From the NCBI GenBank assembly GCA_009731425.1, contig AP018794.1:2425960-2489959 (forward strand): a stretch of DNA of 64,000 nt, in the 5' to 3' direction. Below are positions 1 to 9,129 of this stretch, piece by piece. The stretch is from Lachnospiraceae bacterium KM106-2. GTDB lineage: Bacteria; Bacillota; Clostridia; Lachnospirales; Lachnospiraceae. Under the pieces are notes generated by a model. It had not been told where the DNA came from. It did no database searches and saw only the letters and a program-made list of their open reading frames with translations. The position numbers and the translations under genes were made by a program. Positions within the stretch are counted from its first letter, which is position 1, and each line of letters starts with the position of its first letter.

Positions 1-835
1 AAGTCTCGCATTTACTTGCATCATCCGGTCTTTTAATCATGGATGTAATTTCTAATCCGCCATCATTTGCTACAACTTCAATCTTATGATATTCTGTTGC
101 ATTTTCTTTTGGCTGAACCACATAAGTTCCATTCACGAGCTGTCCCGGAATTGACATATGCTGATGTCCTGTAAGAAGAAGGTCAAAACTTAACTCTTCA
201 CAGATCTGGTAAGCCACGTTTTCTTTTGTTTCAGAAAGCAATTTGCCTGTTGCAAGATCACGCTCGAATCCTCCATGATAGACACAGATTGTAACATCAA
301 CTTGATCCTTCATCTCTTCTAATGCCATCTTAGCTTCTACAAATGGATCAACGATGGAAACAGCAGCAATATTCGCTGGCTTTTCCCACACATTTACGTA
401 ATCTGTGACAATACCAACAATACCAACTTTAAGTCCATTTCCAAGAGTCTTGATCTGATATGGATATCTTGTACTTCCATCTGCATTTTTTACATTCTGG
501 CAGACACAAGTTCCATTCAATGCTTCTATATAAGAATCTTGATAATCTATTCCGTAGTTAAAATCATGATTACCTAAGGTAACATAATCATAACCACATT
601 GATTCATGATTGCAGCGATCGATGCATTTGATTTTAATTCACTCTGACAGTAATACGTATAAGCAGAGCCTTGAAGAATATCTCCCGCATCGATGATCAA
701 TGTATTTTCATCTTTTTCAAACTGACTTGCACATTTTAGTAAACCACGATTTTGTTCTTCTCGACTTGCATAGTTTGTCGAGAAGAAATATCCGTGAACA
801 TCTGATGTGAAATAAATTTTAAGTTTTTGTTCCAT
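1..835 (-). CDS. Bifunctional metallophosphatase/5'-nucleotidase (UshA/YfkN-like), 3' part outside window
   Basis: The reading frame starts at an ATG at 835 and stays open to base 1, so the C-terminus is missing. The N-terminus reads MEQKLKIYFTSDVHGY and has the calcineurin-like metallophosphoesterase motifs in order: SDVHG (about residues 11-15), DAGD followed by LQG, GNHDF and, further on, GHQH. This family hydrolyses 5'-nucleotides or related phosphomonoesters with two metal ions. There is no signal peptide, so the visible part looks cytoplasmic, unlike periplasmic UshA. The gene starts 4 bases after the stop of the second permease of a PhnCDE-type importer and is almost surely its last operon member. 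I infer that it dephosphorylates something the importer brings in. The C-terminal nucleotidase domain cannot be checked here. Confidence 0.85.
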   Translation of the reverse strand, partial: MEQKLKIYFTSDVHGYFFSTNYASREEQNRGLLKCASQFEKDENTLIIDAGDILQGSAYTYYCQSELKSNASIAAIMNQCGYDYVTLGNHDFNYGIDYQDSYIEALNGTCVCQNVKNADGSTRYPYQIKTLGNGLKVGIVGIVTDYVNVWEKPANIAAVSIVDPFVEAKMALEEMKDQVDVTICVYHGGFERDLATGKLLSETKENVAYQICEELSFDLLLTGHQHMSIPGQLVNGTYVVQPKENATEYHKIEVVANDGGLEITSMIKRPDDASKCET

Positions 836-839
836 ACTC

Positions 840-1646
840 TTAACCTCTTGCTAATTTCACACGAATCTTCGTTGAAATCACTTCGATGATAAGGATTAGT
901 ACAATAAGACCTGCAAGGATTGCACCTACTGAGTTCCATTTGTAAGAACTCATTGCAGAAAGTAATGGAGCACCAATACCACCAGCACCTACAATACCAA
1001 GTACCGTTGCATCTCTTAAGTTCATATCAAAACGATAGATTAACGTTGACATAAAGTCAGGGAATAACTGAGGTAAGATACCGTAACGGATCTTCTGAAA
1101 TAACGTACATCCAGCTGCATCAAGTGATTCTAATATCTTTGTATCAAGATCTTCGATACTTTCGATGAACATTTTAGAGATCATACCGATCGAACATACT
1201 GCCATTGTCATAAGACCTGTAAATGCTCCACCGCCTGTTACACGGATAAACATAAGTGCATATACAAATGATGGAATGGTACGTACTGCCATAATGAACA
1301 AACGGAATACCGCTGCAACTGGCTTTGCTACAATATTAGATGCTGATAAAAATGCCAATGGCACGGAGAACACGGCACCTACGATTGTACCAAGGAATGC
1401 GATACACATTGTTTCTAATAATAGATAAGGAACACCTGATTCACTAAAATCAAACAAGAATCCCCAATCCGGATGGAAGATACCACTAATAATATTACTT
1501 GCGATCTTGCCACCGCCTTGTTCTACATGTAACGATACCGTACTAGAAGACCAAGCAATGATCAACACGATAACAAACGCAACAACTAGTTTAGCGCCCC
1601 ATGTTTTAGGCTCTTTTTCATATTTCTTTAAAATTTTCTCGTTCAT
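840..1646 (-). CDS. phnE: Phosphonate-type ABC transporter permease (PhnE, second copy)
   Basis: This 268-residue polytopic membrane protein is an inner-membrane permease of the phosphonate/phosphite/phosphate importer family. It has an N-terminal membrane segment (about residues 19-39) and the binding-protein-dependent permease loop near residues 180-200 (LDAAGCTLFQKIRYGILPQ), followed by GIVGAGGIGAPLL. That loop docks on the ATPase. It pairs with the permease just upstream (11-base gap), probably as a heterodimer, because both PhnE copies lie in one operon with PhnC and PhnD. The start has a good ribosome binding site (AGGAGGCAGG upstream). The transported substrate cannot be told from sequence. 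Confidence 0.92.
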   Translation of the reverse strand: MNEKILKKYEKEPKTWGAKLVVAFVIVLIIAWSSSTVSLHVEQGGGKIASNIISGIFHPDWGFLFDFSESGVPYLLLETMCIAFLGTIVGAVFSVPLAFLSASNIVAKPVAAVFRLFIMAVRTIPSFVYALMFIRVTGGGAFTGLMTMAVCSIGMISKMFIESIEDLDTKILESLDAAGCTLFQKIRYGILPQLFPDFMSTLIYRFDMNLRDATVLGIVGAGGIGAPLLSAMSSYKWNSVGAILAGLIVLILIIEVISTKIRVKLARG

Positions 1647-1656
1647 TTCCTGCCTC

Positions 1657-2478
1657 CTATGTCAATTTCTTTCTAATATAATGACTTAAGGATTCAATTA
1701 CTAACACGGCAAGGAATAAGATTACTAAGATCATTCCTACACTGTCGTATTCTCTCCATCCTATTTTTTCATTCAGGATCAAGCCAAGACCACCGGCTCC
1801 AACATATCCTAAAATGGAAGCATATCTTACATTACCTTCAAAGCAGAATAAGCATACAGATAAATATCCAGGAAGGATCTGTGGAAGTATCGCAGCTGTA
1901 AATGCTTTAATACGATTTGCTCCCATTGCTTCCATTGCCTCAAAGGAACCCATATCTACTGTTTCGATTTGTTCAAATAATTGTTTACCAACATATGCAA
2001 ACGTAAAAACTAAGATTGCTATTGTACCTGCCATAGTTCCAAGACCGAAAATGTACGTTGCGATCAAGGCACAAACAAGAGTTGGAAGTGTTCTTACAAT
2101 ACTTAAAAATAAGCGAACTACATATAAAACTACCTTATTTTTTGTCACATTACTAGCAGCTAAAATTGCAAAAGGAATCGCTAATAATCCACCAATGATA
2201 GAACCTAATAATGACATCTTGATCGTATCAAATAAAGGTTGCCATATATTTGATAAATAAGCTGTATTCGGTGGAATCATATCAAATAAGATATCAAAAA
2301 ACTTATGTCCTTTTTCAAGCAAAACAAATAGATCAAACTGTGTAATCTTAACTGAGATTGCAGATGCAATAATGATAAGTAATAAGATCAAAGGCGTTCT
2401 TGATGCCTTTTCCTCCACTACTTTGCCATTCGCAAGCTGCATCTTACGTGGCTTGAAAATCTTGTCGTAAATTCCCAT
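1657..2478 (-). CDS. phnE: Phosphonate-type ABC transporter permease (PhnE, first copy)
   Basis: A 273-residue permease partner of the neighbouring PhnE. Membrane segments are visible at about residues 29-50 and in the centre. The EAA-type loop reads EAMEAMGANRIKAFTAAILP, followed by GYVGAGGLGLIL, the same pattern as in the second copy. Its ATG overlaps the stop codon of phnC (TAATG), so the two are translationally coupled. Two non-identical PhnE proteins in one operon are common in Firmicutes. Substrate: phosphonate, phosphite or a related phosphorus compound by family; not determined here. Confidence 0.92.
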   Translation of the reverse strand: MGIYDKIFKPRKMQLANGKVVEEKASRTPLILLLIIIASAISVKITQFDLFVLLEKGHKFFDILFDMIPPNTAYLSNIWQPLFDTIKMSLLGSIIGGLLAIPFAILAASNVTKNKVVLYVVRLFLSIVRTLPTLVCALIATYIFGLGTMAGTIAILVFTFAYVGKQLFEQIETVDMGSFEAMEAMGANRIKAFTAAILPQILPGYLSVCLFCFEGNVRYASILGYVGAGGLGLILNEKIGWREYDSVGMILVILFLAVLVIESLSHYIRKKLT

Positions 2479-3233
2479 TATTGATCCTCCTCTGGAGCCT
2501 TTCCTGCGTAGATTTGATCAAGAATTTCTTGTGTCACTTCACTAGAAGGTCCGTCATAAACGATCTTACCAGCACGAATACCAATAATTCTGTCTGTATA
2601 TTCTAATGCTAATTCTACGTGGTGAATATTGATCAAAATAGAAATGTTCATTTCTTTATTGATCTTTCTAAAGTCATCCATAACTTGTTTTGCTGTTACA
2701 GGATCTAATGCTGCAACTGGTTCATCAGCTAAGATGATTTCCGGATTTTGAGCTAATGTTCTTGCTAACGCAACACGTTGTTGCTGACCACCAGATAATT
2801 GATCTGCTCTGATGTATGCTTTATCTAAGATACCTACTTTATCAAGTGCTTCAAGAGCAGCTACTTTTTGTTCTTTTGAGAAAAGACCAAATAAAACTTT
2901 AAAGAATCCCATTTCTGGTACATTTGCAGTTAATACATTTCGGATAACAGTCGTTCTGCTTACTAAGTTAAAGGATTGGAAGATCATACCGATCTTTCTT
3001 CTGAACTGACGAAGTTCTTTCCCTTTTAATTTTTGAACATCTTTGTCATTAACGATCAATTCACCTTCCGTAATATCATGCATTTTATTGATCGTACGAA
3101 GTAAAGTAGATTTACCAGCACCTGATAAACCGATGATTCCTACAAACTCACCTTGTTCAATTGTTGTGTTGATATTTTCTAATCCCTTAAATCCATTTGG
3201 ATAGACTTTTGTCACATTCTTAAATTCGATCAT
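2478..3233 (-). CDS. phnC: Phosphonate-type ABC transporter ATP-binding protein (PhnC)
   Basis: The ATPase of the importer. I chose the ATG at 3233 (MIEFKNVTKVYPNG), which gives 251 residues and has AAAGGAG just upstream. A longer in-frame start at 3281 would add 16 residues with no family counterpart. Walker A GLSGAGKST is at residues 35-43, followed by the Q-loop (IFQSFNLV), the ABC signature LSGGQQQR, Walker B ILADEP and a switch histidine (INIHHVEL). Gene order is phnD-phnC-phnE-phnE-nucleotidase, all minus strand with gaps under 70 bases, so one operon. Confidence 0.95.
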   Translation of the reverse strand: MIEFKNVTKVYPNGFKGLENINTTIEQGEFVGIIGLSGAGKSTLLRTINKMHDITEGELIVNDKDVQKLKGKELRQFRRKIGMIFQSFNLVSRTTVIRNVLTANVPEMGFFKVLFGLFSKEQKVAALEALDKVGILDKAYIRADQLSGGQQQRVALARTLAQNPEIILADEPVAALDPVTAKQVMDDFRKINKEMNISILINIHHVELALEYTDRIIGIRAGKIVYDGPSSEVTQEILDQIYAGKAPEEDQ

Positions 3234-3301
3234 AAATTCTCCTTTATGCGCCCAAAAGGGACAGGCCATATTTCCGACCAATCCCCTTTAGTAACTAACT
3301 T

Positions 3302-4348
3302 TTATTTGCTGCTTAATTTTTTGATTAATTCTTGTGCTTCTTTTTCTTTATCGTAATCAGAAGCTTTGGCTTTTTGATATCCTTCATGAGTATAGATATT
3401 GATAACCTTTTTACCTTCTTCTGTCTTAGCGATATTGATCATAGCATTTTGTACGGCTGCTTTGAAGTCATCTGTCATAACATCAGATTCCTTACTAGCA
3501 CAAATTGTATCGTTGTAGATTGCATCTGTTACACCAATAACACTTGTTTCAGCCCAAATTGAATCTTTACGGCTATATTCAGATGTCCACTTATCTTCGA
3601 AATCGCGTCTAGCATCTGCATAAGTAAGAACAACATCAACTTGACCAGAAGCAAGTCTTGCAAATGCACTACCATAAGAATCTGATTGAACAGCACTCTT
3701 AAGATCTGTAATACCTTTACCATACTTGTCTTGTAACCAAAGTGCTGGATAAATATATCCGGCTGGTGATGATGAAGACATAACGCTCCATTTTGCACTA
3801 TTTAAATCTTCCCAAGTTAATTCTTGTCCAGCATTTACTTTCTTCGCAAGTTCCTGACCTTTAGCAGAAGGACCTGCTACCATTAATGCACGGTATGATA
3901 CTGCTTGTTTGTCAGTACCTTCTGTTGCTTTTCCATCATTCCAGTCTTTTGCGTTGTCAGAATCTTTATTAAGACCTGAACGAGTAGCTGTTAAAAGTAC
4001 ATCTGCACCATCATCGTAAAGTACATATGTTCCACCCGGAATAAATCCAAGATCGATTGTTCCAGCTGAAAGTCCCTCACCAACTGCTTCAAAAGAAGTA
4101 CCTACTTTAATTTCAACTTTACCAACTTCATATCCTTCTTTTTTAAGTTCTGTTTTTAATAACTCTTTTAAAGGCTCTGTTGCTGTAACAATTTCATCTG
4201 GTTCTCTAGATGGTACGAATTGAACTTTTAATGTGTCAATTTTCTTGTTTCCTGATGCATCTTCAGATGAATTCTTTTTGCTTCCACACGCTGTTAATGT
4301 AGATACGCATAGAATAGCAACTAACATAAGTGATAAAAATCTTTTCAT
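3302..4348 (-). CDS. phnD: Phosphonate/phosphite-type ABC transporter substrate-binding lipoprotein (PhnD)
   Basis: This 348-residue extracytoplasmic lipoprotein starts MKRFLSLMLVAILC and has a lipobox LTAC with Cys21. The body has the PhnD-family pattern: FVPSREPDEI at the start of the mature fold, GEGLSAGTIDLGFIPGGTY, SSSPAGYIYPALWL and a long C-terminal helical region. It captures the substrate outside the membrane and delivers it to the two PhnE permeases. It is the first gene of the operon, and the 480 bases upstream hold its promoter. Phosphorus-limited expression is likely by family, but I see no clear Pho box. Confidence 0.92.
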   Translation of the reverse strand: MKRFLSLMLVAILCVSTLTACGSKKNSSEDASGNKKIDTLKVQFVPSREPDEIVTATEPLKELLKTELKKEGYEVGKVEIKVGTSFEAVGEGLSAGTIDLGFIPGGTYVLYDDGADVLLTATRSGLNKDSDNAKDWNDGKATEGTDKQAVSYRALMVAGPSAKGQELAKKVNAGQELTWEDLNSAKWSVMSSSSPAGYIYPALWLQDKYGKGITDLKSAVQSDSYGSAFARLASGQVDVVLTYADARRDFEDKWTSEYSRKDSIWAETSVIGVTDAIYNDTICASKESDVMTDDFKAAVQNAMINIAKTEEGKKVINIYTHEGYQKAKASDYDKEKEAQELIKKLSSK

Positions 4349-4761
4349 AACTTGTTTGTTCTCCTTAAATGTTTTTATATTAACCGTATCATGTACGACT
4401 AATTACTCATTCAATCTACGTCCCCACGAATTATTAAATTTTCCCCTTTTTTTGTCACCGTCGACTATTTTATCATATATGTGACATTATCTCTATTAAT
4501 ATTTTATTTTTCATCATTATCCGCAAGTTTTTTACGAACACAAGTTGAATTATAGTATGTTATGCATAAAATAAATAGGACAACTGTCCTTTTTTACGTA
4601 GATTTTACATACAATTTATTCCATGAAATATTTTGTTTTTCTTTGTCTGTTTTTTCACAAGTGCCCCATCTCGCTGTTTTCCAGAAGTTTTCACCTTTTT
4701 TCATCCTATTCCCACGTGTCCTTTCCTGAAAATAGGCTTGTCCCACTTTATCTCGAACATA
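4349..4761. promoter_or_regulatory. Intergenic region upstream of phnD
   Basis: This very AT-rich stretch lies between the phnD start and the terminator of the next gene. It should contain the phnD promoter, reading leftwards, but no single -35/-10 pair stands out. A short hairpin followed by six T (AGGAC/GTCCT, about 4577-4596) reads on the plus strand and could be a weak terminator. No gene was found; a 72-codon plus-strand frame at 4623-4841 has no ribosome binding site and runs into the terminator. Confidence 0.35.
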
Positions 4762-4806
4762 AAAAGAGCCCTGTACCCCAGCATATTGCGATACAGAGCT
4801 CTCTTT
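4762..4806 (-). terminator. Intrinsic terminator of the duplicated-domain gene
   Basis: An imperfect 11-bp stem (AGAGCCCTGTA against TACAGAGCTCT, one mismatch) with a loop of about 16 bases. On the minus strand it is followed by a T-run. It lies 25 bases after the stop of the gene at 4831-5610. Confidence 0.7.
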
Positions 4807-4830
4807 TAGTTACCCGAACAATAAACTTTG

Positions 4831-5610
4831 TTAGCGAATAACACGAATTACAAATGCCGTTGTCTGTGGTGGAATACTAGCTGTCATAAAATCTGCATGC
4901 TCAACTCTAACCCGTAATCCAGGGAATAAGTCCCAGATCTGAATCCTCTGTCCGGATATTCCAAAGATTAAAGTATCTCGATTAATATTAAATCGAATTG
5001 TGCTCCCAAACTGAGTTGATTGTGCAACTATAATAAACTGATTTCTCGCGTCTACTTGAATAATCCTTCCATCTGTTACACGATTCCTAACGGGAGGCCT
5101 ACGCTGAATGATGATTTCAAACGCCTGGGATTGTGGAGGAAAACTTCTTGTCATATTAGCCGAGAAGGTAGCTGATACGATCATTCCCTCTTGCAGTTCT
5201 GTTACTGGGATTGGTCTTCTGTTTTCGTTAAAGATCCTTGTACGTCTTGAAACAACTAATTGAACAGTCTGATCTCGATTTCGGTCTGGCCCCGGTCTTC
5301 TATCATCCCGTCCACGTCCTCGGTCATCATCATCTCGCCCACGTCCTCGATCATCATCCCGTCCTCTTCCTCGGTCGTCATCCCAGTCTCGCCCAGGACG
5401 AAATTGATCCCTATATACAATTGTTACATAAGTATTCCTTCCATCAAAATAGATTCTCTGGATTCTCGCATTATTTACACGAATCTCATCAAATCGTTGT
5501 GGAGGTCTTCGTTCTAAACCTTTTACAGAGTCTTCATCCACAGAATCCTCTATCTCTGAAGAATGATCTTGCTCTTCAGGAAACGAATTTTCTTCCTCAA
5601 AATATTCCAT
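4831..5610 (-). CDS. Hypothetical protein with two homologous beta-rich domains and an Arg/Asp-rich repeat
   Basis: Function not recognised. I start at the ATG at 5610 (259 residues; AGGAG six bases upstream) rather than the GTG one codon before. After an acidic N-terminus (residues 1-40) there are two versions of the same domain. The first (about 44-170) ends ELQEGMIVSATF then SFPPQSQAFEII. The second (about 178-260) ends DLFPGLRVRVEH then SIPPQTTAFVIRVI. A low-complexity insert of repeated RGRDDD units (about 75-112) sits inside domain one. There is no signal peptide or membrane segment. The alternating hydrophobic pattern suggests small beta-barrels. It is monocistronic with its own terminator. 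A spore or envelope role is possible but unproven. Confidence 0.7.
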   Translation of the reverse strand: MEYFEEENSFPEEQDHSSEIEDSVDEDSVKGLERRPPQRFDEIRVNNARIQRIYFDGRNTYVTIVYRDQFRPGRDWDDDRGRGRDDDRGRGRDDDDRGRGRDDRRPGPDRNRDQTVQLVVSRRTRIFNENRRPIPVTELQEGMIVSATFSANMTRSFPPQSQAFEIIIQRRPPVRNRVTDGRIIQVDARNQFIIVAQSTQFGSTIRFNINRDTLIFGISGQRIQIWDLFPGLRVRVEHADFMTASIPPQTTAFVIRVIR

Positions 5611-5810
5611 CACATACTCCTAATTATTTCGTCTTATCATTATATGAAAGTTTTTTCAAATTGCACCTAATATAAGAAAATCGTAATAATTTTCTTTCTA
5701 AAAATGTATACTTTTATCTAGGATTTTTTTTGAATTTGCCTTATAATTGAAAATATGTGCTTTACACATTTGATTATGAAAGCAGGTATACATTTTTAAG
5801 GAGGACACTT

Positions 5811-7127
5811 ATGACAAAGAAAGATGTATTAGAGCTAAAACGACGATTGAAAAAGAACGAATGCACTTTCAGCAGACTTTGCGGATGCTATGTAAATGCT
5901 GATAAAGAGATCGTATTGAATATGAATGAGACCTTCTTGAACCTAGAAGAAGAGGAATACTACAAATATTTAGAAATCGCGAAAAAGACCCTTTCCGGAA
6001 CACTTGGAAATAATCTATTAGAATTAGAATTTCCATTAGAGGAGACTCAGTCCGGAGGTAAACAGCAGTTTCTAATGGGATTAAGAGAGAGCAAGTTAAA
6101 AAATGATGCGCTTTTAGAGACATTCTACCGCCAGATCATTGATAACTACGACTATGCAGGTAATTACTTAATCCTTGTATTCAATGATGCGTATGATGTT
6201 ATGACAAAAACTTCCGATAATAATAAACTAGATGAATCCGAAGAAGTTTACGAATATCTTCTTGTATCCATCTGTCCGGTTTCTCTTTCCAAACCAGGTC
6301 TTGGGTATCTAAAGACTGAGAATCGTATCGGGCCAAGAATTCGTGATTGGGTAGTTGGTGTTCCTGAAACAGGATTTATCTTCCCTGCCTTTACGGATCG
6401 TAGTACAGATCTACATGCAACCCTATTCTATACGAAGAATGCGAAAGAACCTCATAAAGAATTAATGGAAGGTGGTCTTGGCTGTCCTGCTAAAACAACA
6501 GCTACCGAACAAAAGAATACATTCCATGCTATTCTTCACAATGTGATCAGTGATGAAGAAAAACGTGATAAAGTTATCATGGATATTCAGGAAAGCTTGA
6601 CTCAAATTGTTGAGGATCAGGACGAATCCAATGAAGAACCAGTTCTTCTAACGAATGATTCCATCCAGGAAATCTTAGTGGATAGCGGTTTACCGGAAGA
6701 GGTAACGAAAAAAATTGAAACGGCTTATGAAGAGAACTTTGGCGATACCCCTCCTGTGGTAGATCACTTGATCGACTCTAAAATACTTGCAGCCAGCGCG
6801 CAGAAGAAAAAAGAACAAGCTCTTTTCCAACAAGTTCAAACACTTCAGGAAAAACTTGAAGAGACAACAACTCAGGCTGCTGCCTTAGTAGAAGCTGACC
6901 CTGTTATCTCTCAGATCTCTTCTGACGAATTCACTTCTGATGAAATGCTAGAGGAAACGAATGAAGAAGGAGAATCCACTTCTCCTCTTTACGATGTCAT
7001 CCTTCGTGTAAAACCACAGAAAATGGATCAGATCAAATCAGAAGTCATCGACGGTAAAAAGTGTATCATCATCCCAATGGATGAAAATGAACATGCCAAT
7101 GTAAATGGTGTTACGACACTCCTTTAA
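5811..7127 (+). CDS. DUF4317 family protein
   Basis: This cytoplasmic protein of unknown function belongs to a family widespread in Lachnospiraceae. The ATG at 5811 (MTKKDVLELKRRLKK) is preceded by AAGGAGGACACTT and gives 438 residues; an upstream in-frame ATG at 5757 lacks a ribosome binding site. Recognisable family stretches are the N-terminal FSRLCGCYV and, in the middle, RIGPRIRDWVVGVPETGF followed by FPAFTDRSTD and ATLFYT. Residues about 340-375 are Gln/Glu-rich and probably coiled coil. It is flanked by a good terminator and stands alone. Confidence 0.85.
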   Translation: MTKKDVLELKRRLKKNECTFSRLCGCYVNADKEIVLNMNETFLNLEEEEYYKYLEIAKKTLSGTLGNNLLELEFPLEETQSGGKQQFLMGLRESKLKNDALLETFYRQIIDNYDYAGNYLILVFNDAYDVMTKTSDNNKLDESEEVYEYLLVSICPVSLSKPGLGYLKTENRIGPRIRDWVVGVPETGFIFPAFTDRSTDLHATLFYTKNAKEPHKELMEGGLGCPAKTTATEQKNTFHAILHNVISDEEKRDKVIMDIQESLTQIVEDQDESNEEPVLLTNDSIQEILVDSGLPEEVTKKIETAYEENFGDTPPVVDHLIDSKILAASAQKKKEQALFQQVQTLQEKLEETTTQAAALVEADPVISQISSDEFTSDEMLEETNEEGESTSPLYDVILRVKPQKMDQIKSEVIDGKKCIIIPMDENEHANVNGVTTLL

Positions 7128-7144
7128 GAGCATGGTAACATTAA

Positions 7145-7184
7145 CAAAAAAGCTGGAAGCAGATAATGCTTCCAGCTTTTTTAT
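7145..7184. terminator. Bidirectional terminator between DUF4317 and Nudix genes
   Basis: A perfect stem AAAAAAGCTGGAAGC / GCTTCCAGCTTTTTT around a 7-base loop, with an A-run and a T-run. It can end both convergent genes and overlaps the last codons of the Nudix gene. Confidence 0.9.
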
Positions 7185-7669
7185 AATAAGTTATCTAAAT
7201 AATGAATTAAAAATCTTTGTGCCAGATTCCCTTTCTCTATCTTAGCTCTTGCTTCCTCGAGTGAAAACCACTCCGCATGATCGACTTCATCTTCTGCAAG
7301 GGCAAATGGTTTTTCTTCCACAATACAAGTAAAGTTCAACATTAAGGTATTGCTCTTCTTATAATACTCACTTTTGTTAAAATGAAGATTTAAGACATCC
7401 AGACCGACCTCTTCTTTCACTTCACGAACTACCGCATGTTCTGCATTTTCACCCTGATTTACGTAACCAGCAACCAAGATATAATCATCGCCGCCATACT
7501 GTTTGATCAACAGGATCTTATCTTGCTCTTCATTCATTACAATCATACTTACCGCCGTATTAAAGACCGGGAATCGAAATTCCTTGCATGTATCACAATA
7601 AGGAATCATCCCCTCATTTTTCAGAAACTTCTTAGTCAACTTCGTTCCACATTCCATACAATAGTTCAT
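7181..7669 (-). CDS. Nudix hydrolase with N-terminal zinc ribbon (NADH pyrophosphatase-like)
   Basis: A 162-residue protein that hydrolyses a nucleoside-diphosphate-linked substrate. Zinc-ribbon cysteines are at residues 4, 7, 25 and 28. The Nudix box follows the GX5EX7REUXEEXGU consensus at residues 68-90 (G68, E74, R82, E83, E86, E87, G89). The arrangement of zinc ribbon plus Nudix resembles NudC, but the protein is shorter and lacks the extra N-terminal domain, so the substrate is uncertain; NAD(H) and capped RNA are only possibilities. It sits downstream of exoA with a 35-base gap on the same strand, so they may be co-transcribed as a repair/clean-up pair. Confidence 0.88.
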   Translation of the reverse strand: MNYCMECGTKLTKKFLKNEGMIPYCDTCKEFRFPVFNTAVSMIVMNEEQDKILLIKQYGGDDYILVAGYVNQGENAEHAVVREVKEEVGLDVLNLHFNKSEYYKKSNTLMLNFTCIVEEKPFALAEDEVDHAEWFSLEEARAKIEKGNLAQRFLIHYLDNLL

Positions 7670-7704
7670 CTTTCGTACTCCCTTTCTTTATCTGCTTGTA
7701 GTAT

Positions 7705-8457
7705 TTACTTTAGATCTAATTCAATCGGACAATGATCCGAACCGTATACTTCGGTATGGATCTTAGCATCTTCTAGTCTATCTCTTAAGGAATCGGATGT
7801 CAAAAAGTAATCAATTCTCCATCCTGCATTCTTCTCTCTTGCTTTGAATCGATATGACCACCAAGAATAGATTTCTTCCTGATCCGGATAAAAATATCGG
7901 AAAGTATCAATAAAACCGTTCTTCAGCAAGTGACTGAACTTCTCTCTTTCTTCCATTGTAAATCCTGCATTCTTTTTATTTGTCTTTGGATTCTTAAGGT
8001 CGATCTCCTGATGAGCCACATTAAGATCGCCACATACGATCACCGGCTTTGTCTGTTCAAGTTCTTTTAAATAGGCTAGGAACGCATCTTCCCACTCCAT
8101 TCGGTATCCCAAACGAGCCAGCTCACTTTGTGAATTTAGTGTATATACTGTTATCATAAAAAAGTCATCAAACTCTAATGTGATCAAACGACCTTCCTCA
8201 TCATGCTCTTCCTTTCCCATTCCATAACGAACTGAAAGTGGCTCTTGTTTGGTAAAGATAGCAGTTCCTGAGTATCCCTTTTTCTTTGCATAGTTCCAAA
8301 ACTGATGATAACCGTCTAACTCTAATTCAATTTGTCCTTCTTGCAACTTGCTTTCCTGAATACAGAAGATATCCGCATCCATTTCCTGAAAGAACTCTAC
8401 AAATCCTTTTTGTACACAAGCGCGAATCCCATTTACATTCCACGAAATTAATTTCAT
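7705..8457 (-). CDS. exoA: Exodeoxyribonuclease III / AP endonuclease (ExoA)
   Basis: A 250-residue protein of the exonuclease III family, which cuts DNA at abasic sites and trims damaged 3' ends in base excision repair. Visible motifs: MKLISWNVNGIRA at the start, the metal-binding Glu35 in QESK, GDLNVAH in the centre, and the C-terminal WRIDYFL and SDHCPIEL with the catalytic Asp-His pair. Length matches bacterial ExoA. The upstream TRIC-type gene is on the same strand with a 21-base gap. Confidence 0.95.
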   Translation of the reverse strand: MKLISWNVNGIRACVQKGFVEFFQEMDADIFCIQESKLQEGQIELELDGYHQFWNYAKKKGYSGTAIFTKQEPLSVRYGMGKEEHDEEGRLITLEFDDFFMITVYTLNSQSELARLGYRMEWEDAFLAYLKELEQTKPVIVCGDLNVAHQEIDLKNPKTNKKNAGFTMEEREKFSHLLKNGFIDTFRYFYPDQEEIYSWWSYRFKAREKNAGWRIDYFLTSDSLRDRLEDAKIHTEVYGSDHCPIELDLK

Positions 8458-8478
8458 TTATCTTACTCCTCTATGTTA

Positions 8479-9129
8479 TTATACCTTCGGTAAATTCCAC
8501 TTATAATGTGCGGCTGCGACACGAATACCAACCACGATCGTGGCGGCAATTGTCATACTGGCAACTGTTGAAATCTGCTTCATCAGTATAATATATATGA
8601 TGGCTCCTGCTAAAGAAGCTGATGCATAAATATGTTTAACAAATACAAATGGAGTTCTAGATGCCATTATATCTCTCATCATACCTCCTCCAATTCCAGT
8701 TATCATACCTACAAAGATCAATAGGAAGGTATGATCTTGATACCCTTTATTTACTGCAGTATTAATTCCTACCACCGTAAAAATTCCTAAACCAACTGCA
8801 TCCATGCCAAGCATTGCCTTGTCATATAAATTTTTATATCGATCAAAAGCCTTGATATCCATCTGCTTTTTAATATACATACCGATAAATAAAATCACTG
8901 ATACTGCAATTGCAACAATTACATAAGAACTATTACGAAATACATTAGGTGGCGTATTCCCAAGTACTACATCGCGTATAATTCCACCACCAACTGCTGT
9001 TGTAACCCCTAAGATAGACACACCAAAGATGTCCATATGTTCTTCCATTGCTAATAATGCCCCAGAGGAGGCAAACGCAATGGTTCCGATAATCTCGATT
9101 AAGTATACCCAATTTACTGTCTGATTCAT
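8479..9129 (-). CDS. TRIC-type cation channel / UPF0126 (YicG-like) membrane protein
   Basis: The ATG at 9129 (MNQTVNWVYLIEIIGT) has GACAGGAGAAGTT in front and gives 216 residues. A longer frame starting at 9237 has no ribosome binding site. The family consists of two repeated three-helix units, each with a glycine-rich motif. Here these are GGGIIRDVVLG (first repeat) and GGGMMRDIM (second repeat), each ending in RDxxxG/S as in prokaryotic TRIC channels. About seven membrane segments are predicted. Bacterial members conduct cations or glycine-like solutes; the physiological role here is unknown. Confidence 0.9.
   Translation of the reverse strand: MNQTVNWVYLIEIIGTIAFASSGALLAMEEHMDIFGVSILGVTTAVGGGIIRDVVLGNTPPNVFRNSSYVIVAIAVSVILFIGMYIKKQMDIKAFDRYKNLYDKAMLGMDAVGLGIFTVVGINTAVNKGYQDHTFLLIFVGMITGIGGGMMRDIMASRTPFVFVKHIYASASLAGAIIYIILMKQISTVASMTIAATIVVGIRVAAAHYKWNLPKV

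Noticed and set aside
4623..4841. 72-codon plus-strand frame upstream of the 4831 gene
   Set aside because: No ribosome binding site, runs through a terminator and into the opposite gene's end.
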